The notes beneath the pieces were generated by a model, which had not been told where the DNA came from, did no database searches, and worked only from the letters and a program-made list of their open reading frames with translations. Both the position numbers and the translations under genes were made by a program. Below are positions 53,508-62,052 of a stretch of DNA of 64,000 nucleotides, piece after piece (position 1 is the first letter of the stretch; every line of letters begins with the position of its first letter). This DNA comes from Candidatus Marinarcus aquaticus. GTDB taxonomy: Bacteria > Campylobacterota > Campylobacteria > Campylobacterales > Arcobacteraceae. The stretch lies in contig NZ_PDKN01000001.1 in NCBI RefSeq assembly GCF_004116335.1, forward strand, positions 372,001 to 436,000, read 5' to 3'.

Positions 53508-55238
53508 ATGGCAAATAAAAGAGTAGTAATTGATCCTATTACAAGAATAGAAGGACACTTGCGTATTGAAGTTGAAGTGGATGATAACAATGTCATTCAA
53601 AAAGCTTACTCAACGGCAACACTTTGGAGAGGGTTAGAGACCATTGTTAAAAACAGAGACCCAAGAGATGCAGGATTTTTAATGCAACGTATTTGTGGGG
53701 TATGTACTTTTTCTCACTATCGAGCAGGGATTGAAGCAGTTGAAGATGCCTTGGGTATCATTCCTCCTTTAAATGCTAAACTCACGCGAACACTGATGAA
53801 CCAAGCTCTGTTTATGCATGACCATGTGGTGCACTTTTACCATCTTCATGGATTGGATTGGGTGGATGTGGTGAGTGCATTGGATGCCAATCCTGCTAAA
53901 GCCAGCAAAGAGGCATTTAAATACACTGACCTGCCAATTGCAACGGGTGAAGATGAACTTAAAGCGGTGAAAACAAGAGTAAAAGAGTTTGTCCAAAGAG
54001 GACAACTTGGGCCTTTTGCCAATGCTTATTGGGGACATAAAACTTATCGATTCACTCCTGAACAAAATTTAATTTTGTTAAGCCACTACTTAAAAGCTTT
54101 AGAGGTTCAACGAGATTTAGCCAAACTGATGGCACTTTTTGGTGGAAAACAACCGCACCCACAAAGTTTAACTGTGGGTGGTGTAACGTGTGTGATGGAC
54201 TTGTTAGATCCTTCACGAATGGGTGAGTATTTGACACTCTTTAAAAAAGGGGCAGAGTTTATAGAACGTGCTTATAGTGCAGATGTATTGATGGCAGCAG
54301 ATGTTTATAAAGATGAAGCCAGTGTTACAAGTAAAGCGGCAGTTATGAACTTTATGTCTCACCAAAGCATGCAATTAGGAAGAAATGAGCACCTATTTGA
54401 TGCAGGGATTATTTTAAATGGAGATTTAACTCAAGTGCATGAGGTGAATGAGGATTTAATTACTGAGGAAGCAACACATGCTTGGTACAGTGATAATGAA
54501 CCGCTTCATCCATATGATGGAAAAACAAATCCAAATTATACAGGCATGAAAGCAATGAAAACTGTAGGTGCCAATGGTGAGATGGTGGATTCAAAAGTCA
54601 TTGATGAAAAAGGAAAATATACGTGGATTAAATCCCCACGTTATGACGGTAAAGCCATGGAAGTGGGACCTCTTTCATCCATCTTGATTTCATATGCAAA
54701 AGGGAACAAACGTATTGTTCCTTTAGTGGATGCATTCTTAAAAAAATCAGGGCTTCCATTAGAAGCACTCTTCTCAACTTTAGGAAGAACAGCCGCTCGT
54801 ATGATTCAAGCGCAAGCCATTGCAAAGCATGGACTGGAAACGTTTAATAACTTGATTGAAAACCTCAAAGTTGACCAAGAGACCTACAGTTCATATAAAA
54901 TCGACCAAGACAAAGAGTACAAAGGGCGATTTATTGGGGATGTTCCAAGAGGGATGCTTTCTCACTGGATTCGTATTAAAAATGGAGTTGTGGAGAACTA
55001 TCAAGCGGTGGTTCCTTCAACTTGGAATGCAGGACCTGTGGATGCCAATGGGGTGTATGGTCCATATGAAGCCAACTTGGTAGGATTAAAAGTTCAAGAT
55101 ATTTCACAACCACTGGAAATCATACGTGTGATTCACAGTTTTGACCCATGTATTGCGTGTGCAGTTCATGTAATGGACACAAAAGGGAATGACTTAGGTA
55201 CATACAAGGTAGAACACAGCTTTAGAAAAGTGTGTTAG
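53508..55238 (+). CDS. hydB: exported [NiFe] hydrogenase 2 large subunit
   Basis: The 576-residue protein has the L1 motif RICGVCTFSHYRAG and the L2 motif DPCIACAVH, with 22 residues after the final His as cleavable tail. It is clearly homologous to the hydrogenase 1 large subunit but diverged, and has an extra segment around KAMKTVGANGEM. GAGGAG precedes the ATG. With HydA and HydC it should oxidise H2 on the periplasmic side and feed quinone. Confidence 0.94.
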   Translation: MANKRVVIDPITRIEGHLRIEVEVDDNNVIQKAYSTATLWRGLETIVKNRDPRDAGFLMQRICGVCTFSHYRAGIEAVEDALGIIPPLNAKLTRTLMNQALFMHDHVVHFYHLHGLDWVDVVSALDANPAKASKEAFKYTDLPIATGEDELKAVKTRVKEFVQRGQLGPFANAYWGHKTYRFTPEQNLILLSHYLKALEVQRDLAKLMALFGGKQPHPQSLTVGGVTCVMDLLDPSRMGEYLTLFKKGAEFIERAYSADVLMAADVYKDEASVTSKAAVMNFMSHQSMQLGRNEHLFDAGIILNGDLTQVHEVNEDLITEEATHAWYSDNEPLHPYDGKTNPNYTGMKAMKTVGANGEMVDSKVIDEKGKYTWIKSPRYDGKAMEVGPLSSILISYAKGNKRIVPLVDAFLKKSGLPLEALFSTLGRTAARMIQAQAIAKHGLETFNNLIENLKVDQETYSSYKIDQDKEYKGRFIGDVPRGMLSHWIRIKNGVVENYQAVVPSTWNAGPVDANGVYGPYEANLVGLKVQDISQPLEIIRVIHSFDPCIACAVHVMDTKGNDLGTYKVEHSFRKVC

Positions 55239-55247
55239 GAGGAAATC

Positions 55248-55913
55248 ATGATTAAGAAACATTATGAGTTTTCAGTGTGGCTTCGAATCACTCACTGGGT
55301 GAGAGCCTTGGCCATTGTTATATTGACTTTTACAGGGTTTTATTTGGGGTATCCTTTTATTGCACCTGCATTAAATATGGGTGAACCCACCAATTTTTTT
55401 AATGCACTGATGAGAAGTTGGCATCAGATTTTTGGATTTTTATTGATTTGTGTGACCATTGGAAAATCTTATCTTTTTATTCTTGATAAAGAGAGTAAAA
55501 TTGAGCGCGTCTCTGTCAAAGACTTTTTAAGTTTGAAAATATGGATTAACCAAATTAAATATTATCTGTTTATAGGGAAACACCCACACTTAAAAGGGGT
55601 CTATAACCCACTGCAATTTGTTGCTTACGTGGGAGTGTATGCTGCACTTTTTGTGATTTGTCTGACAGGTGTGATTCTTTATGTACATGTATATCATGAA
55701 GGGTTAGGTGGTTTGCTTTATCCTTTGATGCGACCAATTGAGGTTCTTCTAGGTGGTTTAGCAATGGTTCGAGAGATTCACCATATTGCCATGTGGTTCT
55801 TTATCATCTTCTTACCAATTCATATCTATTTGGCCGTGTTTAACTCTATTTTTGGAGAAGAGGGTTCAATGGATTCAATTATATCAGGTTACAAATGGGA
55901 AAAAGAGGATTAA
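55248..55913 (+). CDS. hydC: hydrogenase 2 cytochrome b subunit
   Basis: The 221-residue protein has four membrane helices and His at the expected places (RITHWVRALAIVILTFTGFYLG; SWHQIFGFLLICVTI; LYVHVYHEG; IHHIAMWFFIIFLPIHIYLAV). AGGAGG precedes the ATG. It serves the same electron transfer to quinone as the first HydC. Its end overlaps the hydD start by 19 bases. Confidence 0.9.
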   Translation: MIKKHYEFSVWLRITHWVRALAIVILTFTGFYLGYPFIAPALNMGEPTNFFNALMRSWHQIFGFLLICVTIGKSYLFILDKESKIERVSVKDFLSLKIWINQIKYYLFIGKHPHLKGVYNPLQFVAYVGVYAALFVICLTGVILYVHVYHEGLGGLLYPLMRPIEVLLGGLAMVREIHHIAMWFFIIFLPIHIYLAVFNSIFGEEGSMDSIISGYKWEKED

Positions 55914-56476
55914 ATGTCCTTCTTCTTGGAATTGGGAATATCCTTTTTCAAGATGAAGGTATGGGCGCACACTTTATTCACTATATGGATGAGAAGTTTG
56001 AGTTCAGAAGCAAAGAGAACAACACCTTGAGTATTGTCGATGGTGGAACCTTGGCACAAAGGCTTATTCCAGAGATTGTCAAGTATGATGAAGTGATTAT
56101 TGTGGATTGTGTGGATGCCATTAACTCAAAACCAGGAGATGTCTATTTCTTTGATTATAACAATACGCCTTTGGAAGTGAACTGGCAAGGCAGTGCACAT
56201 GAAGTGGAGATGCTACAAACGTTAAACATGATTGATATGAGTAGAGATTTGCCTTCTACCAATGTGTTAGGCATCATACCAAAACGGGTGGCGGATGATA
56301 CCACTTTTGAATTGAGTACTGAAATCATTGATGCGGTTGAAACCATGCAAAATTGTGTGATTGAACACTTAAAAAAATTGGGCATTGAATCACATGTGCG
56401 AAATGAGCACATTACGATTAAACAAATGGCACAGATGTCTTACAAAAGAGAGATAATAAACAATCCTGTAGTATAA
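55895..56476 (+). CDS. hydD: hydrogenase maturation protease (HyaD/HybD type) 2
   Basis: The 193-residue protein has GIGNILFQDEGMG with the Glu, IVDGGTLAQ with the Asp and GSAHEVEML with the His, the nickel-sensing ligands of the protease family. It starts at ATG 55895 inside hydC, so it is translated by coupling. It presumably processes the HydB of this operon. The two hydD proteins are clearly diverged, in line with each serving its own large subunit. Confidence 0.9.
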   Translation: MGKRGLNVLLLGIGNILFQDEGMGAHFIHYMDEKFEFRSKENNTLSIVDGGTLAQRLIPEIVKYDEVIIVDCVDAINSKPGDVYFFDYNNTPLEVNWQGSAHEVEMLQTLNMIDMSRDLPSTNVLGIIPKRVADDTTFELSTEIIDAVETMQNCVIEHLKKLGIESHVRNEHITIKQMAQMSYKREIINNPVV

Positions 56477-56482
56477 TAAGGT

Positions 56483-58708
56483 ATGATTACAAAAAAGATA
56501 ACAGTGCACGGAGTGGTGCAAGGAGTAGGGTTTCGTCCCTACGTCTACCAATTAGCGACACAACACAATCTATATGGTTGGGTGAACAATGATGACCAAG
56601 GGGTGAATATTGTCCTTACCACCACACCTGAGAAACATGAAACGTTTCTTTATGCATTACAAGAAAACCCACCCCCACTCTCTAAAATCAGTAATATTAC
56701 GATTCATGAGTTAGCACTGGAATCTTTCTCAAACTTTCAAATTCTACACAGTCATGAAAGTGGCAGTAAAAGTACCCTTATCTCTGCAGATATTGGCATA
56801 TGTGAAGCTTGTATAGAAGATATTCAAAATACACAAGACAGACGCTATAAATATGCTTTTACGAACTGCACAAACTGTGGGCCTCGATACACGATTATAA
56901 AAACAGTACCTTATGACAGAGCGCATACTTCAATGAAAAACTTTACGATGTGTAAAGAGTGTAAAACAGAGTATGAAGACCCGATGAACCGACGATATCA
57001 CGCGCAACCTATTTGTTGTCCCAATTGTGGACCAACCATCACTTTATATGATAATAAAAACAGTGAAATTGCTCAAGGGAAAAAAGCGTTAGAGAAAGTG
57101 ACTCAATCTCTTCAATTGGGAGATATTGTTGCCATAAAAGGCTTAGGTGGTTTTCACTTGGTGTGTGATGCTACAAGCAATTATGCGGTTAAAAAACTGA
57201 GACAACGAAAAAACAGACCCTCTAAACCTTTTGCTGTGATGTGTAAGGACAGTGTACAAGCTCAAAGCATTGCTTTAATGAATGAAGAGGAGCATCGGGT
57301 CTTAAACTCAAAAGAGAAACCTATTGTATTGCTTCATAAAGAAAAAATAAACATGCTTGCAGACGCAGTGGCTCCCAACATTGACAGAATTGGTCTGTTT
57401 TTACCCTATACTCCTTTACACCTTTTACTCTTTGAACATTTTGATAAGCCTATCGTGGCAACCAGTGCGAACTTAAGTGATGAACCCATTATTCGAAAAA
57501 AAGATGAACTCATGCGTAAGTTGGGCTTTGTGGCAGATTATGTTTTGGATTTTGACCGTGAGATTATCAATGCGTGTGATGACAGTGTGGTACAAGTTTG
57601 TAATAACCAACTTTTTAAACTGCGAAACGCAAGAGGGTATGCACCTACAGCTATAACACATAAGAAAGAGAAACCCAAAGCCATTTTGGCCATTGGTGCC
57701 AATCAAAAAAACAGTATTGCCTTGGCATTAGATAAGGACATCTTGCTCTCGCCTCATATTGGAGATTTAAACTCCATTGAGGCCATGGAGTATTTTGACC
57801 GTACGGTAGAGACCTTTTGTCGTTTTTATGATTTTAAACCTGAATTGATTGTGTGTGATAAACACCCCAATTATGAAACCACTAAGTGGGCAAAATCTCA
57901 AGAGATACCAGTGGTGCAAATACAACACCATTATGCACATGTGCTTTCATGTATGGCTGAGTATGGTTTAGATGAAAAGGTTTTGGCCTTTGCTTTTGAT
58001 GGTACAGGCTATGGTGATGATGGAAATATTTGGGGTGGAGAGGTATTTATTGCCTCTAAAAAAGAGTATATACGAATTAAGCACTTTAAATATTTTAAAC
58101 TCTTAGGCGGTGAGATTGCCATTAAACAAATTAAACGGTTGGGACTTTCACTGCTGTTTGATAACTACACACTTGAAGAGTTGGTTTGTATGGATAATCC
58201 TACACTTAAAGCGTTCAGTTCCAAAGAGATCGAGTTGTTGCACACGGTTTGGAACAATGGTTTAAATGCGGCATTGACCTCTTCAGTGGGGCGTCTTTTT
58301 GACGCGGTGTGCTCTTTAGCTGGTATTGAACAACATGTCAGTTATGAAGGAGAAGCAGGATTACTGATTGAACAAGCGTATGATGCTTCTAGCAAAGAGT
58401 ATTTTGAGTTTGATATTTCGCACAATGAGATAGATATACATAAAGCCATTCAAGCCATGGTTAAAGAGAGAAGTGCTCAAGTGATTTGTACAAAGTTTAT
58501 CAATATGCTTGTAGAGGTTATTATCACCATTTCTCAAAAGAACTCAACGCTTCCAGTGGTATTAACGGGTGGGGTATTTCAAAACAAAACATTGCTTGAA
58601 GCAGTAACGAAACGGTTGGATGAATTACAAAGACAATACTACTACTCAAAAGAGGTGCCTTTAAATGATGCAGGTATTGCAGTGGGACAACTCTACTCTC
58701 AACTATAA
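56483..58708 (+). CDS. hypF: carbamoyltransferase HypF
   Basis: The 741-residue protein is full length. It has an acylphosphatase domain (VHGVVQGVGFRPYVYQLA), two zinc-finger pairs (CEACI...FTNCTNCGP; CKECKTEYEDP...ICCPNCGP), a YrdC-like domain, and a Kae1-like domain with HHYAHVLSCMAEYG and FAFDGTGYGDDGNIWGGE. It takes carbamoyl phosphate to HypE for the cyanide ligands of the NiFe site. It is the only Hyp maturation gene in the window; the other hyp genes must lie elsewhere. It starts 6 bases after hydD. Confidence 0.95.
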   Translation: MITKKITVHGVVQGVGFRPYVYQLATQHNLYGWVNNDDQGVNIVLTTTPEKHETFLYALQENPPPLSKISNITIHELALESFSNFQILHSHESGSKSTLISADIGICEACIEDIQNTQDRRYKYAFTNCTNCGPRYTIIKTVPYDRAHTSMKNFTMCKECKTEYEDPMNRRYHAQPICCPNCGPTITLYDNKNSEIAQGKKALEKVTQSLQLGDIVAIKGLGGFHLVCDATSNYAVKKLRQRKNRPSKPFAVMCKDSVQAQSIALMNEEEHRVLNSKEKPIVLLHKEKINMLADAVAPNIDRIGLFLPYTPLHLLLFEHFDKPIVATSANLSDEPIIRKKDELMRKLGFVADYVLDFDREIINACDDSVVQVCNNQLFKLRNARGYAPTAITHKKEKPKAILAIGANQKNSIALALDKDILLSPHIGDLNSIEAMEYFDRTVETFCRFYDFKPELIVCDKHPNYETTKWAKSQEIPVVQIQHHYAHVLSCMAEYGLDEKVLAFAFDGTGYGDDGNIWGGEVFIASKKEYIRIKHFKYFKLLGGEIAIKQIKRLGLSLLFDNYTLEELVCMDNPTLKAFSSKEIELLHTVWNNGLNAALTSSVGRLFDAVCSLAGIEQHVSYEGEAGLLIEQAYDASSKEYFEFDISHNEIDIHKAIQAMVKERSAQVICTKFINMLVEVIITISQKNSTLPVVLTGGVFQNKTLLEAVTKRLDELQRQYYYSKEVPLNDAGIAVGQLYSQL

Positions 58709-58774
58709 TCACAATAAAGTAATAATTTAGAGTTCTTTTTTTATAATACACCATCATATATTAAAGGAAAAAGA

Positions 58775-60403
58775 ATGATGGAAAAGAAAGGAGTATATTT
58801 AGTTGCAGTGTTGAGCCTCTTCTTTCTAAGTGGTTGTGCATTTAATGTGGCTAATATTAATAATATATCCAAAAAAAAAGAGTATAAAACATTGGATGAA
58901 GTATCGATTATTGGAGCTTACAAAGAGACAAAAATTCAGTATCGTAAAGGAATGGTTCTTCCCCAGTGTCAAAATCGATATAAAAAAATTTCAAATGCAG
59001 TGATGAAGGTACCTAACCTAGTTGAAGAATTAAAAAGACGAAATATTCAAATTAAATACATAGAAGACAAGAGTTTACCTATTAAACGACAACTTGTAGT
59101 TAAGCCTATTTTCTTCGATTGTATTGGCAATACTGTAAATGTAGAAGTCTCTTTATACGATATAGAAGAGATTTCACAAGATTGGTTTAAAAAAGAAAAA
59201 AAAGAGATAATTAAAGAGTTAACTGCTTTATGCGAGAGTCAATTGATTTATAGAAAAATATTGACATTGAATTATTTTGATGTCTATAAATATAAAGCAG
59301 ATAAGAAGATAGAAGATGTGACTGAAGAGTTAACGCCAATGATTATAGATGATTTGGATTCAGTCTTATCTTTACCTCCAATAACCAGAGACTTAAAAAC
59401 AGTACAACAAGAAGAGTCATTGCGATGGGTTAATATCTGTGAAAAACAGAGTAAAGTATTTGGCTTATGGGTAAATAACAATAAGGTATTATGCGTGGGT
59501 AAAGTTGGTCTTGAAAAAGCGACTGCAAAGGTGGCAGTTAAATCACTCAATATTTTAAATGCCAGTACTGGAACAACGGACTATACTTTGGAAAATAGTA
59601 GTTGTCGTAACTTAAAAGTATCGTTTGCTCAAGCTGAAAAAAATGATACTTCTGCAGAGTTTAAATATACATTTAAAAAGCAAGTACTCTCTTATTATGA
59701 TAATCAGTGTAAGGTATCTCAATTTGATGATATTAATTTGATAGATTGTACTAAAAATGGTAAGCATGAGTATTATATTGAAAACTCTAAAGTTAATGAT
59801 AACAGAGTGTATGAAAAAAACTTAGTACAAATGGATAACGTATGTTTCGAACAGTTTAAGAAAACATATCAAGATAAACAAAAAGATCAGCTTTGGCAGA
59901 CAGTACACGGTGCTAATAGACTTGGCTGGGATAGTTTTGGTTTTAACCATATTACACAAAGTAAGTATGATACAAAAGGTTTTGATATTGAAGGCTGGAA
60001 TAAAGAAGGAATTCATAAAGCTACAGGTACTAAATATAACCCCGATGGTTTTACTGTAACAGGAGAAAATAAAGATGGTATTGATTCTGATGGATGGAAT
60101 CCAAAACTAAAAAAATTTGTCAAAGTAAAAAAAGGCAAAATAAACAGTGCTCCTTCTTTTGTTGCTCGAGAATATAAAACAAGAGCAGTTGATGAGCTTT
60201 TTAATAGAGATAACTATGATAAAGTTTCTTATATAAAAGAGAAGGATGGATTTAAACTTTTAGCTGAGAAACGAAATAAAAACACAATAAAAAAATACTA
60301 CTTTAAATCAAAAGAGGGTGTTTTACTTGATTTTGATCAACCTAAAAAGTCTGTTATTAAACCTATTGAATTGGAAAGAACAGAAACAGTGAATATAAAA
60401 TAA
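58775..60403 (+). CDS. large lipoprotein with Gly-Trp/Phe-Asp repeats
   Basis: AAAGGAAAAAG precedes the ATG. The 542-residue product has a signal peptide with lipobox SGC. The long central part is charged and unassigned. From about residue 385 to 450 there are repeated short units of the form G-[WF]-[DN]-x-x-G-[FWI]: GWDSFGFN, KGFDIEGWN, PDGFTVTGEN, DSDGWNP. These resemble the short tandem Gly/aromatic repeats of toxin- and wall-binding proteins. I give no function. It lies 66 bases after hypF but has its own ribosome site and a different composition. Confidence 0.7.
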   Translation: MMEKKGVYLVAVLSLFFLSGCAFNVANINNISKKKEYKTLDEVSIIGAYKETKIQYRKGMVLPQCQNRYKKISNAVMKVPNLVEELKRRNIQIKYIEDKSLPIKRQLVVKPIFFDCIGNTVNVEVSLYDIEEISQDWFKKEKKEIIKELTALCESQLIYRKILTLNYFDVYKYKADKKIEDVTEELTPMIIDDLDSVLSLPPITRDLKTVQQEESLRWVNICEKQSKVFGLWVNNNKVLCVGKVGLEKATAKVAVKSLNILNASTGTTDYTLENSSCRNLKVSFAQAEKNDTSAEFKYTFKKQVLSYYDNQCKVSQFDDINLIDCTKNGKHEYYIENSKVNDNRVYEKNLVQMDNVCFEQFKKTYQDKQKDQLWQTVHGANRLGWDSFGFNHITQSKYDTKGFDIEGWNKEGIHKATGTKYNPDGFTVTGENKDGIDSDGWNPKLKKFVKVKKGKINSAPSFVAREYKTRAVDELFNRDNYDKVSYIKEKDGFKLLAEKRNKNTIKKYYFKSKEGVLLDFDQPKKSVIKPIELERTETVNIK

Positions 60404-60463
60404 TCTGTTGGTTATATCTTTCAATAAATTCTAAAGTGTACAAACAATCAATATAAGTAAAAG

Positions 60464-61342
60464 TTAAACAGCTTGACTTATATTGATGATACGCTGTTTA
60501 TTTAATTTTGGTAATTCTCCATGAATATTGATAAAAGAGTTGAGCAATAACATTTCATAACTTTTGCAGTCTTTTATTTTCAAATACCTGAAATAGATTT
60601 GATGAGCATTATCTTGTAAAAACTTTTTCATATTGGGCGTATGCCCTTTTTGTGTTGTATACGTTGAGAGTCTTTTTTTGATATTGTTTGAAGAGCCAAT
60701 GTACAGTATTTTATTTTTTGCATAAGGATAGTGTTCTAAAGTATTTAATGAAAGTTCATAAATACCTTCAATATTTTTTTCTACGGATTTAATATTGTCT
60801 TTATTGAGTTTTTGTTTATAACCATACTGTTTATCAAGACAATAAAAAATACTTCGGTCTTGTCTTTTATAAGAAGTAGAAATCAAGTATTTTTTTCTGA
60901 TATAACAGACATTGCGTCTGGATATTTTAATATTATATTTCTCTTCTAAATAAGCGGCAATATGCGTATCTCCTTTAATCTTACCTTGCGGTCTGTACTC
61001 ATTGATAATTTTGTGAATATAAAATGAACAGACATAGTTTTTATTGGGCAACAGATAGTTTAATGTATTAATTTGCCTATTACTTAATAACGTAATGTGG
61101 TTGAGTATTTTTGAGAGTATGGAACTGTCCAAATAGGAGTTATACGTATGAATATATTCTAAGATAAACTCTTTTCTTTCCACAATATTAATATCATCAT
61201 AGTTCTTTGTTTCAAGAAATGTTTTTTGAATTTTAAGCAATAAAGAGGCCACTTTAAAGACTGTTTCATTTTTTATATTGATATTGAGTAGTTTTAAATG
61301 ATTATTATCGGGCAGTGTTTCACAGGTAAAATAGAGTGACAT
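60464..61342 (-). CDS. GIY-YIG nuclease domain protein with an RpoN-box-like segment
   Basis: The 292-residue protein has a helical N-terminal half. Residues about 122-155 read GDTHIAAYLEEKYNIKI then SRRNVCYIRKKYLI, which follows the sigma-54 C-terminal pattern of a helix-turn-helix and RpoN box (RR-x-V-x3-R-x4-I). The C-terminal third has the GIY-YIG core: GIYELSL (193-199), ILYIGSSNN (212-220) with a downstream Arg224 and Glu263. A sequence-specific nuclease would fit the combination. There are no nearby mobile-element genes. The ribosome site is weak. Confidence 0.75.
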   Translation of the reverse strand: MSLYFTCETLPDNNHLKLLNINIKNETVFKVASLLLKIQKTFLETKNYDDINIVERKEFILEYIHTYNSYLDSSILSKILNHITLLSNRQINTLNYLLPNKNYVCSFYIHKIINEYRPQGKIKGDTHIAAYLEEKYNIKISRRNVCYIRKKYLISTSYKRQDRSIFYCLDKQYGYKQKLNKDNIKSVEKNIEGIYELSLNTLEHYPYAKNKILYIGSSNNIKKRLSTYTTQKGHTPNMKKFLQDNAHQIYFRYLKIKDCKSYEMLLLNSFINIHGELPKLNKQRIINISQAV

Positions 61343-61391
61343 AGGCTTATATAAAAAGAGTTGTTGGTTTTTATAATATAAATAGGGTGTT

Positions 61392-61565
61392 TTAGACGAT
61401 TTTGTATAAATGTTTTTTTGTAAGGTACGTAACTGTTACTTTCTTCTCTTTACACGCTTTTTTAAACCATGTTTGAGAAAGGACAGAATAGATATGTTTA
61501 CGATAATTGTGTGTACTTAAAATATACAAATCATTGGTCAGTTTATAAAAAAGTTTATTTCTCAT
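61392..61565 (-). CDS. possible small basic protein
   Basis: Starting from ATG 61565, this frame encodes 57 residues, rich in Lys, Tyr and Thr (MRNKLFYKLTNDLYILSTHN at the start). It has no good ribosome site. It lies upstream of the GIY-YIG gene on the same strand. It may be a chance frame; I hold it weakly. Confidence 0.3.
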   Translation of the reverse strand: MRNKLFYKLTNDLYILSTHNYRKHIYSVLSQTWFKKACKEKKVTVTYLTKKHLYKIV

Positions 61566-61623
61566 GGACAAGCGTATCATACAAATATAAAAATAAAATG
61601 AAAATTAAATGGCTGATTAATTG

Positions 61624-61647
61624 TAAGATAAGATAAGATAAGATAAG
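61624..61647. repeat. pentanucleotide tandem repeat (ATAAG)
   Basis: ATAAG occurs four times in a row (61628-61647) after a partial TAAG. It is a short simple repeat of a size that can slip. It lies about 400 bases upstream of the MCP and beside the small GIY-YIG-side genes. Confidence 0.7.
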
Positions 61648-62000
61648 CACATTTGAGTGATAATAAAATAATATTTTTGATGATAACATGAGTTTAAATA
61701 AATGAGTAATCAAATATCTTATAAAGTAAAAATTTTAAATTTAGAAGTTACAACTGTGCAACCACATATAAACAAAAATAATATTTTGCAAAATATATAC
61801 TATCTTTTATATCTTTTTAATACAAGCATCTATTATAACTTTACGTAAAACTTTAATCATAATAAAACAGATTGAAAAAGATTAAATACAGATCAGTTTA
61901 TTAATATAAAGTAGTTGTATATGCAATTAAATAGAGTTTAATATTATTTAAATACCAACGAGGAGGTTCCCTACATATATGAACAATAAGAAATAAGTTG

Positions 62001-62024
62001 TGTGATAAAGCAATTCGTATCACA
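62001..62024 (+). other. hairpin in the MCP leader
   Basis: TGTGATA (62001-62007) pairs with TATCACA (62018-62024) around a 10-base loop, 17 bases before the MCP ribosome site. As a DNA palindrome its half-sites resemble CRP-type TGTGA/TCACA, but the spacing is wrong for CRP. Confidence 0.4.
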
Positions 62025-62052
62025 TTGTTTGATAAAAATTAAAGGAAAAAAG

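Larger units (their letters stand above)
61581..62052. other. 472-base AT-rich region before the chemoreceptor gene
   Basis: It contains a pentanucleotide tandem repeat (61624-61647), long AT-rich tracts, a short GAGGAGG site (61959-61965) followed by a 5-codon frame, and a hairpin at 62001-62024 before the MCP ribosome site. I see no protein gene of useful length in it. The length suggests a long leader or a complex promoter for the MCP. Confidence 0.5.

Noticed and set aside
62001-62024. CRP-type binding site
   Set aside because: The TGTGA and TCACA half-sites are about 14 bases apart rather than 6, so the symmetry fits an RNA hairpin better than a CRP site.
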